Source: Verrucomicrobia bacterium GWC2_42_7 (GTDB taxonomy: Bacteria > Verrucomicrobiota > Verrucomicrobiia > Opitutales > GWC2-42-7-A). Taken from it: DNA of 14,613 bases. The DNA is taken from positions 1-14,613 of the forward strand of contig MIDO01000101.1 in NCBI GenBank assembly GCA_001831055.1. Direction: 5' to 3'. The translations under genes and the position numbers were made by a program. The notes beneath the pieces were generated by a model, which had not been told where the DNA came from, did no database searches, and saw only the letters and a list, made by a program, of their open reading frames with translations. Below are positions 1 through 6,326 of the stretch, piece after piece. How positions within the stretch are numbered: position 1 is the first letter of the stretch; every line of letters starts with the position of its first letter.

Positions 1-1704
1 CTTTTCGCGAAAAGAAGTGAAGAAATTCACTGCATTTCTCAACTATTGAGAGCCTATTGTCTATACGAAAAGGACGATGAATACGTCGTATTGGATGGCA
101 AAGTTGTTATCATCGACGAAAACACGGGCCGTGCCATGCCAGGAAGGCGTTGGAGCGAAGGACTCCACCAAGCGATCGAAGCCAAAGAGTGTGTCGCTAT
201 CGAAAAAGAGTCTAAGACCTACGCAACCATCACCATACAAAATTATTTCAGGTTGTATGAAAAGCTTGCAGGGATGACCGGTACCGCCGAAACAGAAGCT
301 TCAGAATTTTACGATATTTATAAGCTCAGTATCATCTGCATTCCAACAAATAAGCCGTGCATCCGTAAAGACATCGATGATGTCGTCTATAAGACACGTC
401 GGGAAAAGTACAATGCGGTCATTAAACACATCCAGGATGCTCACGATAAGGGTCAGCCTGTCTTGGTGGGAACTGCTTCGGTTGAGGCATCCGAAGTTTT
501 AAGTAAAATGCTAAAACGAGCAAATGTCCCCCACAGTGTCCTGAATGCGAAATTCCACGCAATGGAAGCAGACATCGTCGCGCGTGCAGGACAAAGAGGC
601 GCCGTGACCATCGCAACCAATATGGCCGGCCGTGGTACAGATATTAAGCTCGGTGAGGGTATTGCAGAACTCGGCGGGTTATTTGTTCTAGGAACCGAAC
701 GTCACGAATCGCGACGCATTGATCGCCAATTACGCGGTCGCTGTGCCCGTCAAGGAGATCCCGGTCTTACAAAGTTCTTCGTATCGATTGAAGACGATTT
801 GATGCGTCTGTTTGCAAGAGGCCGGATCGCCCAAATGCTCGAGAATTCACTCGAAGAAGGCGAAGAATTAACGCACCCCCTCTTGAACCGTTCCATCGAG
901 AATGCACAAAAGGCTGTAGAACAACAAAATTATGCCATCCGGAAGCGCCTATTGCAATATGACGACGTCCTAAATCGCCAACGCGAAGTCATTTACGGTA
1001 TCCGCAACGAGGCCATCCATAGTGAGGCTCCCCAAGTCCTTCTCTTCGACCTCATAAGAGAAGAATTGGATGTCCGCATCGAGTCATTCGATTCAAAATC
1101 CAAAGCACACGATTGGAATTCGGACGAAGCCAAAAGTTTTTTGAATTGGTTAAATGCCCAATTCCTCATAAACTTAAAAGCTGACCAACTTCAAAATCTA
1201 AAATTCCAAGAAGCTTCGGAGTATATTATACAAAAGATCAGAGACTCCTACAAATTGAAAGAAGAAGTGGAAAGTCCTGAAACGCTGATTGGTTTAGAAC
1301 GATACGTTATCATCCGCGCTATCGACAAGAACTGGCAGGACCACCTCACTGAAATGGAAGATTTGCGTCGAAGTGTGGGGCTACGCGGTTATGGCCAAAA
1401 GGACCCGCTCAACGAATACAAGAGCGAAGCCTATGTCTTTTTCGAAGAAATGATGGGTCGCATCCGTCAAGATGTTTGTTTTGGTCTATTCCGCTCCATC
1501 TCTAGCCTATCCAATCTCCAAGATATGCTGGCTCGTCTTTCAAAAAAAGTCCAAGAAGTCGGCCCCAATCAACCCGCATCGCCTACTCCTCCCGACATTA
1601 AACTACCCAAGATTTCTATCAGAACCGACCTTCCTAAAACCGGTAGAAATGATGACTGCCCCTGCGGAAGCGGTAAAAAATACAAAAAATGTTGCGGTAA
1701 GTAA
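1..1704 (+). CDS. secA: Protein translocase subunit SecA, C-terminal 567 residues (5' end outside window)
   Basis: ATPase motor that drives unfolded preproteins through SecYEG at the inner membrane. The frame is open from base 1, so the gene begins upstream and roughly the first third to two fifths is missing. Visible in order: the end of the first nucleotide-binding/preprotein-binding part (KRSEEIH, DENTGR), the KLAGMTGTA segment, NBD2 with [22 protein letters not shown] and the arginine-finger motif [14 protein letters not shown] (about residues 237-250 of the visible part), then the helical scaffold and wing ([23 protein letters not shown]). The tail ends in the SecB/lipid-binding zinc motif [13 protein letters not shown] (Cys553, 555, 564 and 565 of the visible part). 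The order and length match full-size SecA. Remembered resemblance is to PVC-group SecA. The TTG at 46 is internal, not the start. Hairpins begin 6 nt past the stop and may end its transcript. Confidence 0.98.
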   Translation, partial: LFAKRSEEIHCISQLLRAYCLYEKDDEYVVLDGKVVIIDENTGRAMPGRRWSEGLHQAIEAKECVAIEKESKTYATITIQNYFRLYEKLAGMTGTAETEASEFYDIYKLSIICIPTNKPCIRKDIDDVVYKTRREKYNAVIKHIQDAHDKGQPVLVGTASVEASEVLSKMLKRANVPHSVLNAKFHAMEADIVARAGQRGAVTIATNMAGRGTDIKLGEGIAELGGLFVLGTERHESRRIDRQLRGRCARQGDPGLTKFFVSIEDDLMRLFARGRIAQMLENSLEEGEELTHPLLNRSIENAQKAVEQQNYAIRKRLLQYDDVLNRQREVIYGIRNEAIHSEAPQVLLFDLIREELDVRIESFDSKSKAHDWNSDEAKSFLNWLNAQFLINLKADQLQNLKFQEASEYIIQKIRDSYKLKEEVESPETLIGLERYVIIRAIDKNWQDHLTEMEDLRRSVGLRGYGQKDPLNEYKSEAYVFFEEMMGRIRQDVCFGLFRSISSLSNLQDMLARLSKKVQEVGPNQPASPTPPDIKLPKISIRTDLPKTGRNDDCPCGSGKKYKKCCGK

Positions 1705-1709
1705 GAAGA

Positions 1710-1752
1710 TTTGGGGAAACTGCTTTTGGTCACCCAAAAGCGTTCCCCCAAA
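1710..1752. repeat. Hairpin P1a, just after secA
   Basis: Inverted repeat with left arm 1710-1729 (TTTGGGGAAACTGCTTTTGG), 4-nt loop TCAC and right arm 1734-1752. Pairing is near perfect, with one or two bulges or mismatches. The same palindrome family (GGGGAAAC...CTTTT arms) recurs at 4547-4593 and 10519-10557 with different loops and compensating arm changes. It begins 6 nt after the secA stop, so it could act as a terminator or 3'-end stabiliser, but no T-run follows it. Confidence 0.8.
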
Positions 1753-1758
1753 CCCCAT

Positions 1759-1832
1759 CCGAAAAGGAGATACTTGCGCAGCAATAAAAATACCGAAGGG
1801 TATTTTATTCCTGCGCAAGTATCTCCTTTTGG
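1759..1832. repeat. Long hairpin, about 33-bp stem, downstream of secA
   Basis: Left arm 1759-1794 and right arm 1799-1832 pair almost throughout. The outer part CCGAAAAGGAGATACTTGCG pairs with CGCAAGTATCTCCTTTTGG (one bulged G). The inner part AATAAAAATACC pairs with GGTATTTTATT (one extra A). The loop is GAAG (1795-1798). The outer arms contain the module GCGCAA..A.CTCCTTTTCGGAAGGGG in both orientations; that module recurs near 4531, 6033 and 10490. The strong symmetric stem could terminate transcription on either strand. Confidence 0.8.
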
Positions 1833-1870
1833 AAGGAATTAAGAAAAACGATTTTTCGAGCAGGCGGGTT

Positions 1871-1994
1871 TTTTTGCCTAAAAAGAGACATCTTGTTGCA
1901 CCATCAAAAAATATTTTCTATTGATAATCAATTGAATGGGAAGTTTAATCAAACGGATAAAGCCCATCAAACGGACCCAAAGAAAGATTGCTTT
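1871..1994 (+). repeat. Dispersed repeat S, copy 1 (11-bp palindrome plus 9-nt tandem units)
   Basis: Similar to 4022-4143 in the same orientation. Shared landmarks are TAAAAAGAGACAT, then the palindrome TTGATaATCAA (1921-1931), then 9-nt units related to AATCAAACG (1947-1955, 1956-1964, 1965-1973), ending in GAAAGATTGCTT. Just before it, 1852-1869 carries a fragment (TTTTTCGAGCAGGCGG) of the larger repeat R in minus orientation. The element lies 110-230 nt upstream of the next start codon. No function is evident. The rest of the 398-nt gap is A+T-rich, with nothing else I can name. Confidence 0.6.
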
Positions 1995-2102
1995 TTTTTG
2001 CATGTAGTATAAAATACTCCGGAGCCGGCAGGTTATTGGAACCTTTCTTTTCCTTCAAAAACGAAGAGCTGGCGACATCAATAGTATTTAATTCTATTAT
2101 AT

Positions 2103-3806
2103 ATGAGAAAATTAAAGTTAGCGATTATCGGGCTATTAGCTTTTTATTCGGAATGTTCTCTATATGGAAGTAATGTTTATCAAACATTAGTTACCAATTG
2201 GGATCCTATCACTCGCCAGGTTGAAGCCATGAAGCCGGATGCGCGCAGAAATACCCTAATTGTTACAGACATTGATGAAACCTTGTACTTTGATCGATGT
2301 GCAAAAGCTCCTTCCTTGCAATGGGAGTTATTTAATTGGTTGAGAGATAATACGTGTGGTCTTATAGGTTGTACACAACGGGCGGGAAAAGAATGGGTTG
2401 AAGAGACACAGAAACATCTTTCGCGGGATAAATTTTATTTCACCTCATTTGAATTACCCACTGACTCCGCATTAAGAAATTTATATGTAAATGGTTGCAT
2501 ATTCGGCTCGGTGGACCCTAAGCTGCTGCAGCTAGCTCATTTTGTTCGTGACTTACAAAAGAAGGGAATCGTTATTCATAACCTCATTTTCGTAGACGAT
2601 AAAGAAGAAAATTTTAGAAACGCTGAACAGATTTTCAAAGACTTGGAATTAAATGTGTGGCTTTATGAGTTTAGGGGAAAAGCTACGAATGGTCGCTCCC
2701 ACCTTATTGTAGATCAAACTGAGTTTGAGGGAATTCCCTTAACAGAGGCGTTCAATCGTTGTTACCCTGATGGAGTAAAATTTACCGCAAAAGACCCGAA
2801 AAGAGAAGTTCCTGCTCCTGCCTATCCCCCCGCTGACACAAGGGATCTCCCTTACCATCCCAGCCAAGCATGGCAAGAAGCCTATACTAGCAAGCATCTA
2901 TTATTGGCACATCGTTGCACCTCTGGAGGCCAGTATCGAATAAAAAATCTATTTGTTGATATTCAAGGGCATCAGCCTAATGAAATCGTAGGGTCTGTTT
3001 TTTTAGAAAATATGATTTTTCTGCTAACCGCACGCTCTATGATAAGCACAAGCTTAACTGATACAATGGACTCTACAACGCTTAAAGGCGTTATTGACAG
3101 TCTGGGATTCGGAGTCTTGCTTAAGTCACCTATCGAATGCATCTATACTGCGAAACCAAATGATGCCTGTGTTCCTATGGAAAATGATAGCACCACACAA
3201 GAGCAATACATGGGTAATTTTATTACCAACGCTGTTCCACCTAAAGACATTTTTTTAAAAAAATTGAGTGAAATCTGTAAAAATAGTGGTATAAAAGGTC
3301 CTTGGGTTGAAAACCCTAAGATTCAGGAATATCTTAGCAAGAGAGGGTTTAGCCAGACTCAAATTGAAGCCTACGTCACTTACTTTCGTGGGGAAGGATT
3401 TTCGTCTCAAGGTATTTATGAATACTTTAAGAAGCCTTATCCCCAAGAAGATATTGAAGATGCAGCCAGAGAAAAAAGGTTTCGCAAGTGCTGCCATAAT
3501 GCGTTTGATACACCAGATGAAATAATTGAACAACTAAAAATCGTCCCATACAACGAAGTTACAGTTGTTCCTCGTTGTAAAAATCCAGCAAATGAAATCT
3601 CAATTGTAGGCCTTTTTTATGAGCCAAGCAACTTTCAATGGAAATTGGAAGAGGCAGGTCAATTTAAATTTAATCCAGAAACAATAGTCAGTGAACTTCA
3701 AGCTATTGCCAACAGAATGGGGGTCCCTCTTTATAACCTTGATGAGTTAAAGTTGCATCCAAGAATGTTAGATATCCCGCACTTCTCAAAAGGAAAAGCT
3801 AGATAA
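2103..3806 (+). CDS. Secreted DUF2608-type HAD-superfamily protein with a degenerate second HAD half
   Basis: A 567-residue protein with a short N-terminal signal sequence (MRKLKLAIIGLLAFYSECSLYG), so probably exported. The first half is HAD-like: motif I TDIDET (Asp56, Asp58), motif II LIGCTQR (Thr91) and motif IV FVDDKEEN (Asp165, Asp166). This fits a phosphatase-type site and resembles DUF2608 proteins. The second half seems to repeat the pattern weakly: LFVDIQG (283-289, with Gln at the second acidic position), LLTAR followed by T..L...G (307-335) and VGLFYEPSNF (502-511, no acidic pair). A helical, charged insertion lies between (about 380-470). No Shine-Dalgarno sequence precedes the ATG. 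Composition is visibly more A+T-rich than secA. No operon partner is seen. Substrate is unknown; the family label comes from motif recognition, not a search. Confidence 0.75.
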   Translation: MRKLKLAIIGLLAFYSECSLYGSNVYQTLVTNWDPITRQVEAMKPDARRNTLIVTDIDETLYFDRCAKAPSLQWELFNWLRDNTCGLIGCTQRAGKEWVEETQKHLSRDKFYFTSFELPTDSALRNLYVNGCIFGSVDPKLLQLAHFVRDLQKKGIVIHNLIFVDDKEENFRNAEQIFKDLELNVWLYEFRGKATNGRSHLIVDQTEFEGIPLTEAFNRCYPDGVKFTAKDPKREVPAPAYPPADTRDLPYHPSQAWQEAYTSKHLLLAHRCTSGGQYRIKNLFVDIQGHQPNEIVGSVFLENMIFLLTARSMISTSLTDTMDSTTLKGVIDSLGFGVLLKSPIECIYTAKPNDACVPMENDSTTQEQYMGNFITNAVPPKDIFLKKLSEICKNSGIKGPWVENPKIQEYLSKRGFSQTQIEAYVTYFRGEGFSSQGIYEYFKKPYPQEDIEDAAREKRFRKCCHNAFDTPDEIIEQLKIVPYNEVTVVPRCKNPANEISIVGLFYEPSNFQWKLEEAGQFKFNPETIVSELQAIANRMGVPLYNLDELKLHPRMLDIPHFSKGKAR

Positions 3807-3850
3807 AAATAAAGAAAGATCGAAGATTTTTTTCATGGGGAGCTGCAGCT

Positions 3851-3884
3851 ATAGCATAAGATATTAAAGAAGAGGCAAGATGCG
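3851..3884 (-). repeat. Dispersed repeat T, copy 1
   Basis: Bases 3851-3884 match the reverse complement of 11430-11464 at 31 of 34 positions (ATAGCATAA...ATTAAAGAAGAG.CAAGATGCG). Its ATAGCAT end can also pair with ATGCTATAT at about 3941-3949, giving an imperfect hairpin around 3845-3952. It lies about 45 nt after the stop of the HAD protein gene. Confidence 0.6.
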
Positions 3885-3898
3885 GAAGCCTTTTTTGT

Positions 3899-3950
3899 TC
3901 GCGCAAAGGGATTGATTTTTGTAACTATTTTTATTGCCCATGCTATATCT
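3899..3950 (+). repeat. Dispersed repeat U, copy 1
   Basis: Similar in the same orientation to 5972-6020. Both read CGCGnAAGGGATT...TTGTAAC followed by TTA.TG.CCCATGCT.TA. The match is imperfect (several substitutions). The right end can fold back on repeat T at 3851. No open frame with credible protein character is present here. Confidence 0.45.
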
Positions 3951-4021
3951 TTTGAGGTGAGCCGCAAAAACGCCTCGACTGTTAATACATTTCACTATAA
4001 TAATTTCCACTATAAAAGCTA

Positions 4022-4143
4022 TTTTTGTTTAAAAAGAGACATTTTTTGCTTTTTGGGGAAAAACGAGACGTTGATGATCAATGGGATGGAGATTTTAATC
4101 AAACAGATCAAATAGATCAAACGTATCAAACGGAACATTGCTT
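4022..4143 (+). repeat. Dispersed repeat S, copy 2, with four 9-nt tandem units
   Basis: Second copy of the element at 1871-1994. It has TAAAAAGAGACAT, the palindrome TTGATgATCAA (4071-4081) and a clean run of four 9-nt units: AATCAAACA (4097), GATCAAATA (4106), GATCAAACG (4115) and TATCAAACG (4124). It ends GAACATTGCTT. The palindrome and the 9-nt period are shared with copy 1, while the spacer between palindrome and tandem run has diverged. Confidence 0.6.
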
Positions 4144-4161
4144 CCATATGTTATAATAGAT

Positions 4162-4452
4162 AGAAAGAAGTTATTTCAATTTTTGAGTTTGTTGGTGCAG
4201 AAAGAAGTTATTTTAAGTTTCGAGTGTGTTGGACTACGCATTCGTGCTCAGTCACGTACGTATGTACGCTCCTTTGCACTTAGCTTGTCCCCCTGCTGGA
4301 AAGCTTAAACTAGCATCTTTCTGGGGATTATGGGAACCGTGTTCGCCTTTGTACGCCTGCTCGAAAAAACTTGAGCTAACATCTTTCTGCGGATTATGGA
4401 ATGGGAGCAAAAATCCACATTCCTACTCAAAAATTGAACTGACTTTTTTCTA
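4162..4452 (+). repeat. Large hairpin repeat R, copy 1 (composite, nested)
   Basis: The central unit 4198-4323 is bounded by arms CAGAAAGAAGTTATTTTAAG (4198-4217) and CTTAAACTAGCATCTTTCTG (4304-4323), which pair. Between them is a conserved core with TGTTGGACTACG, CAGTCACGTACGTATGTACG (including the small stem CGTAC-gtat-GTACG at 4255-4268), GCTCC and CTTGTCC. To the right are further right-half pieces (GCCTGCTCGAAAAAACTTGAGCTAAC). The outermost arms, about 4162-4186 and 4428-4452, also pair imperfectly. The whole reads as nested or successive insertions of one element. An in-frame stretch inside it shows no protein character and was not called. Confidence 0.8.
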
Positions 4453-4489
4453 CTGATTCCTAGAAATTTGGAAGAACAAAAAAATCTTT

Positions 4490-4527
4490 TTCGCGAAAGA
4501 AAAATCGATAGATTTTGCTTTCGCGAA
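4490..4527. repeat. Hairpin P2a upstream of the methyltransferase gene
   Basis: Arms TTCGCGAAAGAAAAATC (4490-4506) and GATTTTGCTTTCGCGAA (4511-4527) with the 4-nt loop GATA and one mismatch. The same palindrome recurs at 5941-5976, so copies lie on both sides of the gene. It is followed at 4531 by the module CTCCTTTTCGGAAGGGG. Confidence 0.8.
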
Positions 4528-4546
4528 GAAACTCCTTTTCGGAAGG

Positions 4547-4593
4547 GGTTTGGGGAAACCTATTTTGGGGGACCAAAATGGGTTTCCCCAACC
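4547..4593. repeat. Hairpin P1b, 27 nt before the methyltransferase start
   Basis: Left arm 4547-4568 and right arm 4573-4593, both of the type GGTT(T)GGGGAAACC.ATTTTGG, with the 4-nt loop GGGA, one bulge and one G-T type mismatch. It is related to 1710-1752 and 10519-10557. It ends 27 nt before the ATG at 4621, so if transcribed with that gene it would sit in the 5' leader. No recognisable promoter lies between it and the ATG, so transcription probably starts further upstream. Confidence 0.8.
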
Positions 4594-4620
4594 ATTACCA
4601 TTTGAAACACTTAAACATTT

Positions 4621-5841
4621 ATGAAAGAACAAAAAACACGAGATACATTTAGAGCGGGACCATTTGAGTACCATCAGGAGATTGAGTTGACCGTAGACAC
4701 GTTGACGAATCTGGGGGTTGGCTTAGGTCGTGTAGACGGCTGGGTTGTCATGGTGCCGTTTTCTTTACCTGGGGAACGGGTAAGGGCGCGCATTTTCCGA
4801 AATCACAAGAACTACTCCGAAGCGGATTTAATCGAAGTGACGGAACCATCGCCCCATAGGGTACAGCCAAAGTGCGACCTTTTTGGGAATTGCGGAGGCT
4901 GTCAATATCAACACCTCTCTTATGAGCAGCAATTAAAGTGGAAGCAGCAGCAGGTTAAAGAGATTTTTGCTCACTTGGCGGGTATTGAAACAGCTGTGAA
5001 TCCTCCCTTATCGAGCGAGCAGACTTTTCATTATCGGTCGAAAATTACACCTCATTTTAACAAGCCAACCAATGAGGTAGATATTGGCTTCTTAAAACAA
5101 GGACAACGACACGCACTTGTAGATGTCGAACAATGTGTTATTGCAACAGAGCGCATCAATTCCGTCCTGCCCTGCGAAAGGCAAGCCCTCAAATCGAATC
5201 CGCAAAAATTCAAACGCGGAGGAACCCTGCTTTTAAGAGATACCATGGATGGCATTATGACAAACCCCAAGGCACCGTGTCGTGAAAAGATAGGGGAGTG
5301 GGTTTTCCATTTTACCGCTGGTGAGTTTTTTCAAAACAATCCCTTCGTGTTGCCCAAAATGATAGATTATGTCGTCAAGCAGGCCAGTGCAGGCGGAGCA
5401 GAATACTTGGTCGACGCTTATTGCGGGGTTGGCGTCTTCGCCATTGCAGCTCACTCCTTATTTAAAGAAGTGGTCGGTATCGAAGTTAATTCCGAAGGCA
5501 TCAAATGGGCCCACAAAAATGCCCTCTCAAATCACGCAACTAATTGCTCTTTTATAGAGGGTAACGCAGAAAACATTTTTACCAATATCGCCGTCCCCGG
5601 AAATAAAACCGCCATTATTATAGATCCCCCAAGAAAGGGATGCGACGAAGCCTTTATTCAACAGCTGCTAGCCTTTGCTCCCGCACGGATTGTTTATGTC
5701 TCCTGCGCCCCAGATACTCAGGCCCGCGACCTCAAAACAATCCTCCAATCTCATCCCTACAAACTCGTCGAAGTCCAACCCATCGACCTCTTCCCCCAAA
5801 CCCGCCATATCGAGAACGTTTGTGTATTAGAAAGGGTATAG
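4621..5841 (+). CDS. rlmD: 23S rRNA uracil-C5 methyltransferase, TrmA/RlmD (RumA) family
   Basis: SAM-dependent C5-methylation of a uridine, most likely in 23S rRNA (U1939 by E. coli numbering). The 406 residues fit the family. An N-terminal TRAM domain spans about 18-75. Four iron-sulfur cysteines follow (Cys85, 91 and 94 in CDLFGNCGGC, and Cys172), as in RlmD. The Rossmann methyltransferase part has SAM motif DAYCGVGVFAI (265-275), FFQNN (236-240) and IDPPRKG (334-340). The catalytic nucleophile is Cys362 in YVSCAPDT, with the general base Glu398 in HIENV. All key residues are present, so it should be active. The target base (RlmD, RlmC or TrmA-like) cannot be fixed from sequence alone. There is no Shine-Dalgarno sequence before the ATG. 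The gene stands alone between two arrays of inverted repeats. Confidence 0.93.
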   Translation: MKEQKTRDTFRAGPFEYHQEIELTVDTLTNLGVGLGRVDGWVVMVPFSLPGERVRARIFRNHKNYSEADLIEVTEPSPHRVQPKCDLFGNCGGCQYQHLSYEQQLKWKQQQVKEIFAHLAGIETAVNPPLSSEQTFHYRSKITPHFNKPTNEVDIGFLKQGQRHALVDVEQCVIATERINSVLPCERQALKSNPQKFKRGGTLLLRDTMDGIMTNPKAPCREKIGEWVFHFTAGEFFQNNPFVLPKMIDYVVKQASAGGAEYLVDAYCGVGVFAIAAHSLFKEVVGIEVNSEGIKWAHKNALSNHATNCSFIEGNAENIFTNIAVPGNKTAIIIDPPRKGCDEAFIQQLLAFAPARIVYVSCAPDTQARDLKTILQSHPYKLVEVQPIDLFPQTRHIENVCVLERV

Positions 5842-5878
5842 TAGGGTAAGAAGAATTTCAGTTGGGTAGGGACAAGGT

Positions 5879-5918
5879 GCGAAACCCTTTCTTTTCGCGA
5901 GAAAAGAAAGGTTTTCGC
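5879..5918. repeat. Hairpin P3a, 38 nt after the methyltransferase stop
   Basis: Arms GCGAAACCCTTTCTTTTC (5879-5896) and GAAAAGAAAGGTTTTCGC (5901-5918) with loop GCGA and one mismatch in 18 bp. The copy at 11392-11431 pairs perfectly with loop TTGT. Its position just after a gene fits a transcription terminator or mRNA 3' stabiliser, but no T-tract follows. If transcribed, the loop GCGA is of the GNRA type. Confidence 0.8.
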
Positions 5919-5940
5919 GCTTTCCAAAGAAAAGCGAATA

Positions 5941-5976
5941 TCGCGAAAGGAAAATCTAACGATTTTTCTTTCGCGA
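5941..5976. repeat. Hairpin P2b
   Basis: Arms TCGCGAAAGGAAAATC (5941-5956) and GATTTTTCTTTCGCGA (5961-5976) with loop TAAC and one mismatch. Same family as 4490-4527. Repeat U copy 2 begins at its right end (5972-6020). Confidence 0.8.
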
Positions 5977-6020
5977 AGGGATTAAAGTTGTAACAACCTT
6001 AATGACCCATGCTGTAGAAT
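5972..6020 (+). repeat. Dispersed repeat U, copy 2
   Basis: Imperfect direct copy of 3899-3950: CGCGAAGGGATT...TTGTAAC, then TTAATGACCCATGCTGTA. It is followed at 6033-6058 by the module GCGCAACGATCTCCTTTTCG, also seen near 1813, 4531 and 10490. Confidence 0.45.
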
Positions 6021-6060
6021 AGGAAATTTTGGCGCAACGATCTCCTTTTCGGATGGGGCA

Positions 6061-6326
6061 AAAGATGTTAGCTCAAGTTTTTTTCGAGCAGGCGGACGAG
6101 GGTGAATCTTTTTTGCTCCCTTCCCATAATACAGCAGAAAGATGTTAGTTTAAGCTTTTGAGAAGGCGGACAAGGGGAGTGCGATGGAGCCGTACAATAC
6201 GTACGTGACTGAGCACGAATCCGTAGTCCAATGCACTTAAAACTTAAACTAACTTCTTTCTGCAGTACGTGACTGAGGGCGAGTCTGATGTCCAACGAAC
6301 TCGAAACTAAAAATAACTTCTCTTTG
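6061..6326 (-). repeat. Large hairpin repeat R, copy 2 (inverted relative to copy 1)
   Basis: The central unit 6135-6262 has arms CAGAAAGATGTTAGTTTAAG (6135-6154) and CTTAAACTAACTTCTTTCTG (6243-6262), which pair with very few mismatches. The core on the minus strand repeats TTGGACTACGGATTCGTGCT, CAGTCACGTACGTAT, GGCTCC and CTTGTCCGCC from copy 1. An extra right-half piece lies at 6064-6110 and an extra left-half piece at 6263-6326, the latter ending directly against the stop codon of the HtrA-like gene. With 4198-4403 it forms an inverted pair of about 200 bp around the methyltransferase gene. Confidence 0.8.

Noticed and set aside
1..17. Palindrome CTTTTCGCGAAAAG resembling the intergenic hairpin modules
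   Set aside because: It lies inside conserved secA coding sequence (LFAKRS) and is explained by codons; probably chance.
1472..1924. 150-codon open frame overlapping the 3' end of secA
   Set aside because: Wrong frame within secA, then runs through hairpins and repeat S; no protein-like composition.
3807..3836. Possible intrinsic terminator AAAGATC-gaa-GATTTTTTT after the HAD protein gene
   Set aside because: The stem is only a few A-T pairs with a mismatch and a 3-nt loop; too weak to call.
3912..4115. 67-codon open frame in the gap after the HAD protein gene
   Set aside because: Covers repeats U and S, no conserved features, likely non-coding.
4097..4132. Short tandem units considered as a CRISPR array or replication iterons
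   Set aside because: Units are 9 nt without spacers, only four copies, and no cas, rep or dnaA-related gene adjoins.
4226..4456. 76-codon open frame in front of rlmD
   Set aside because: Lies entirely within large repeat R; the translation merely follows the repeat.
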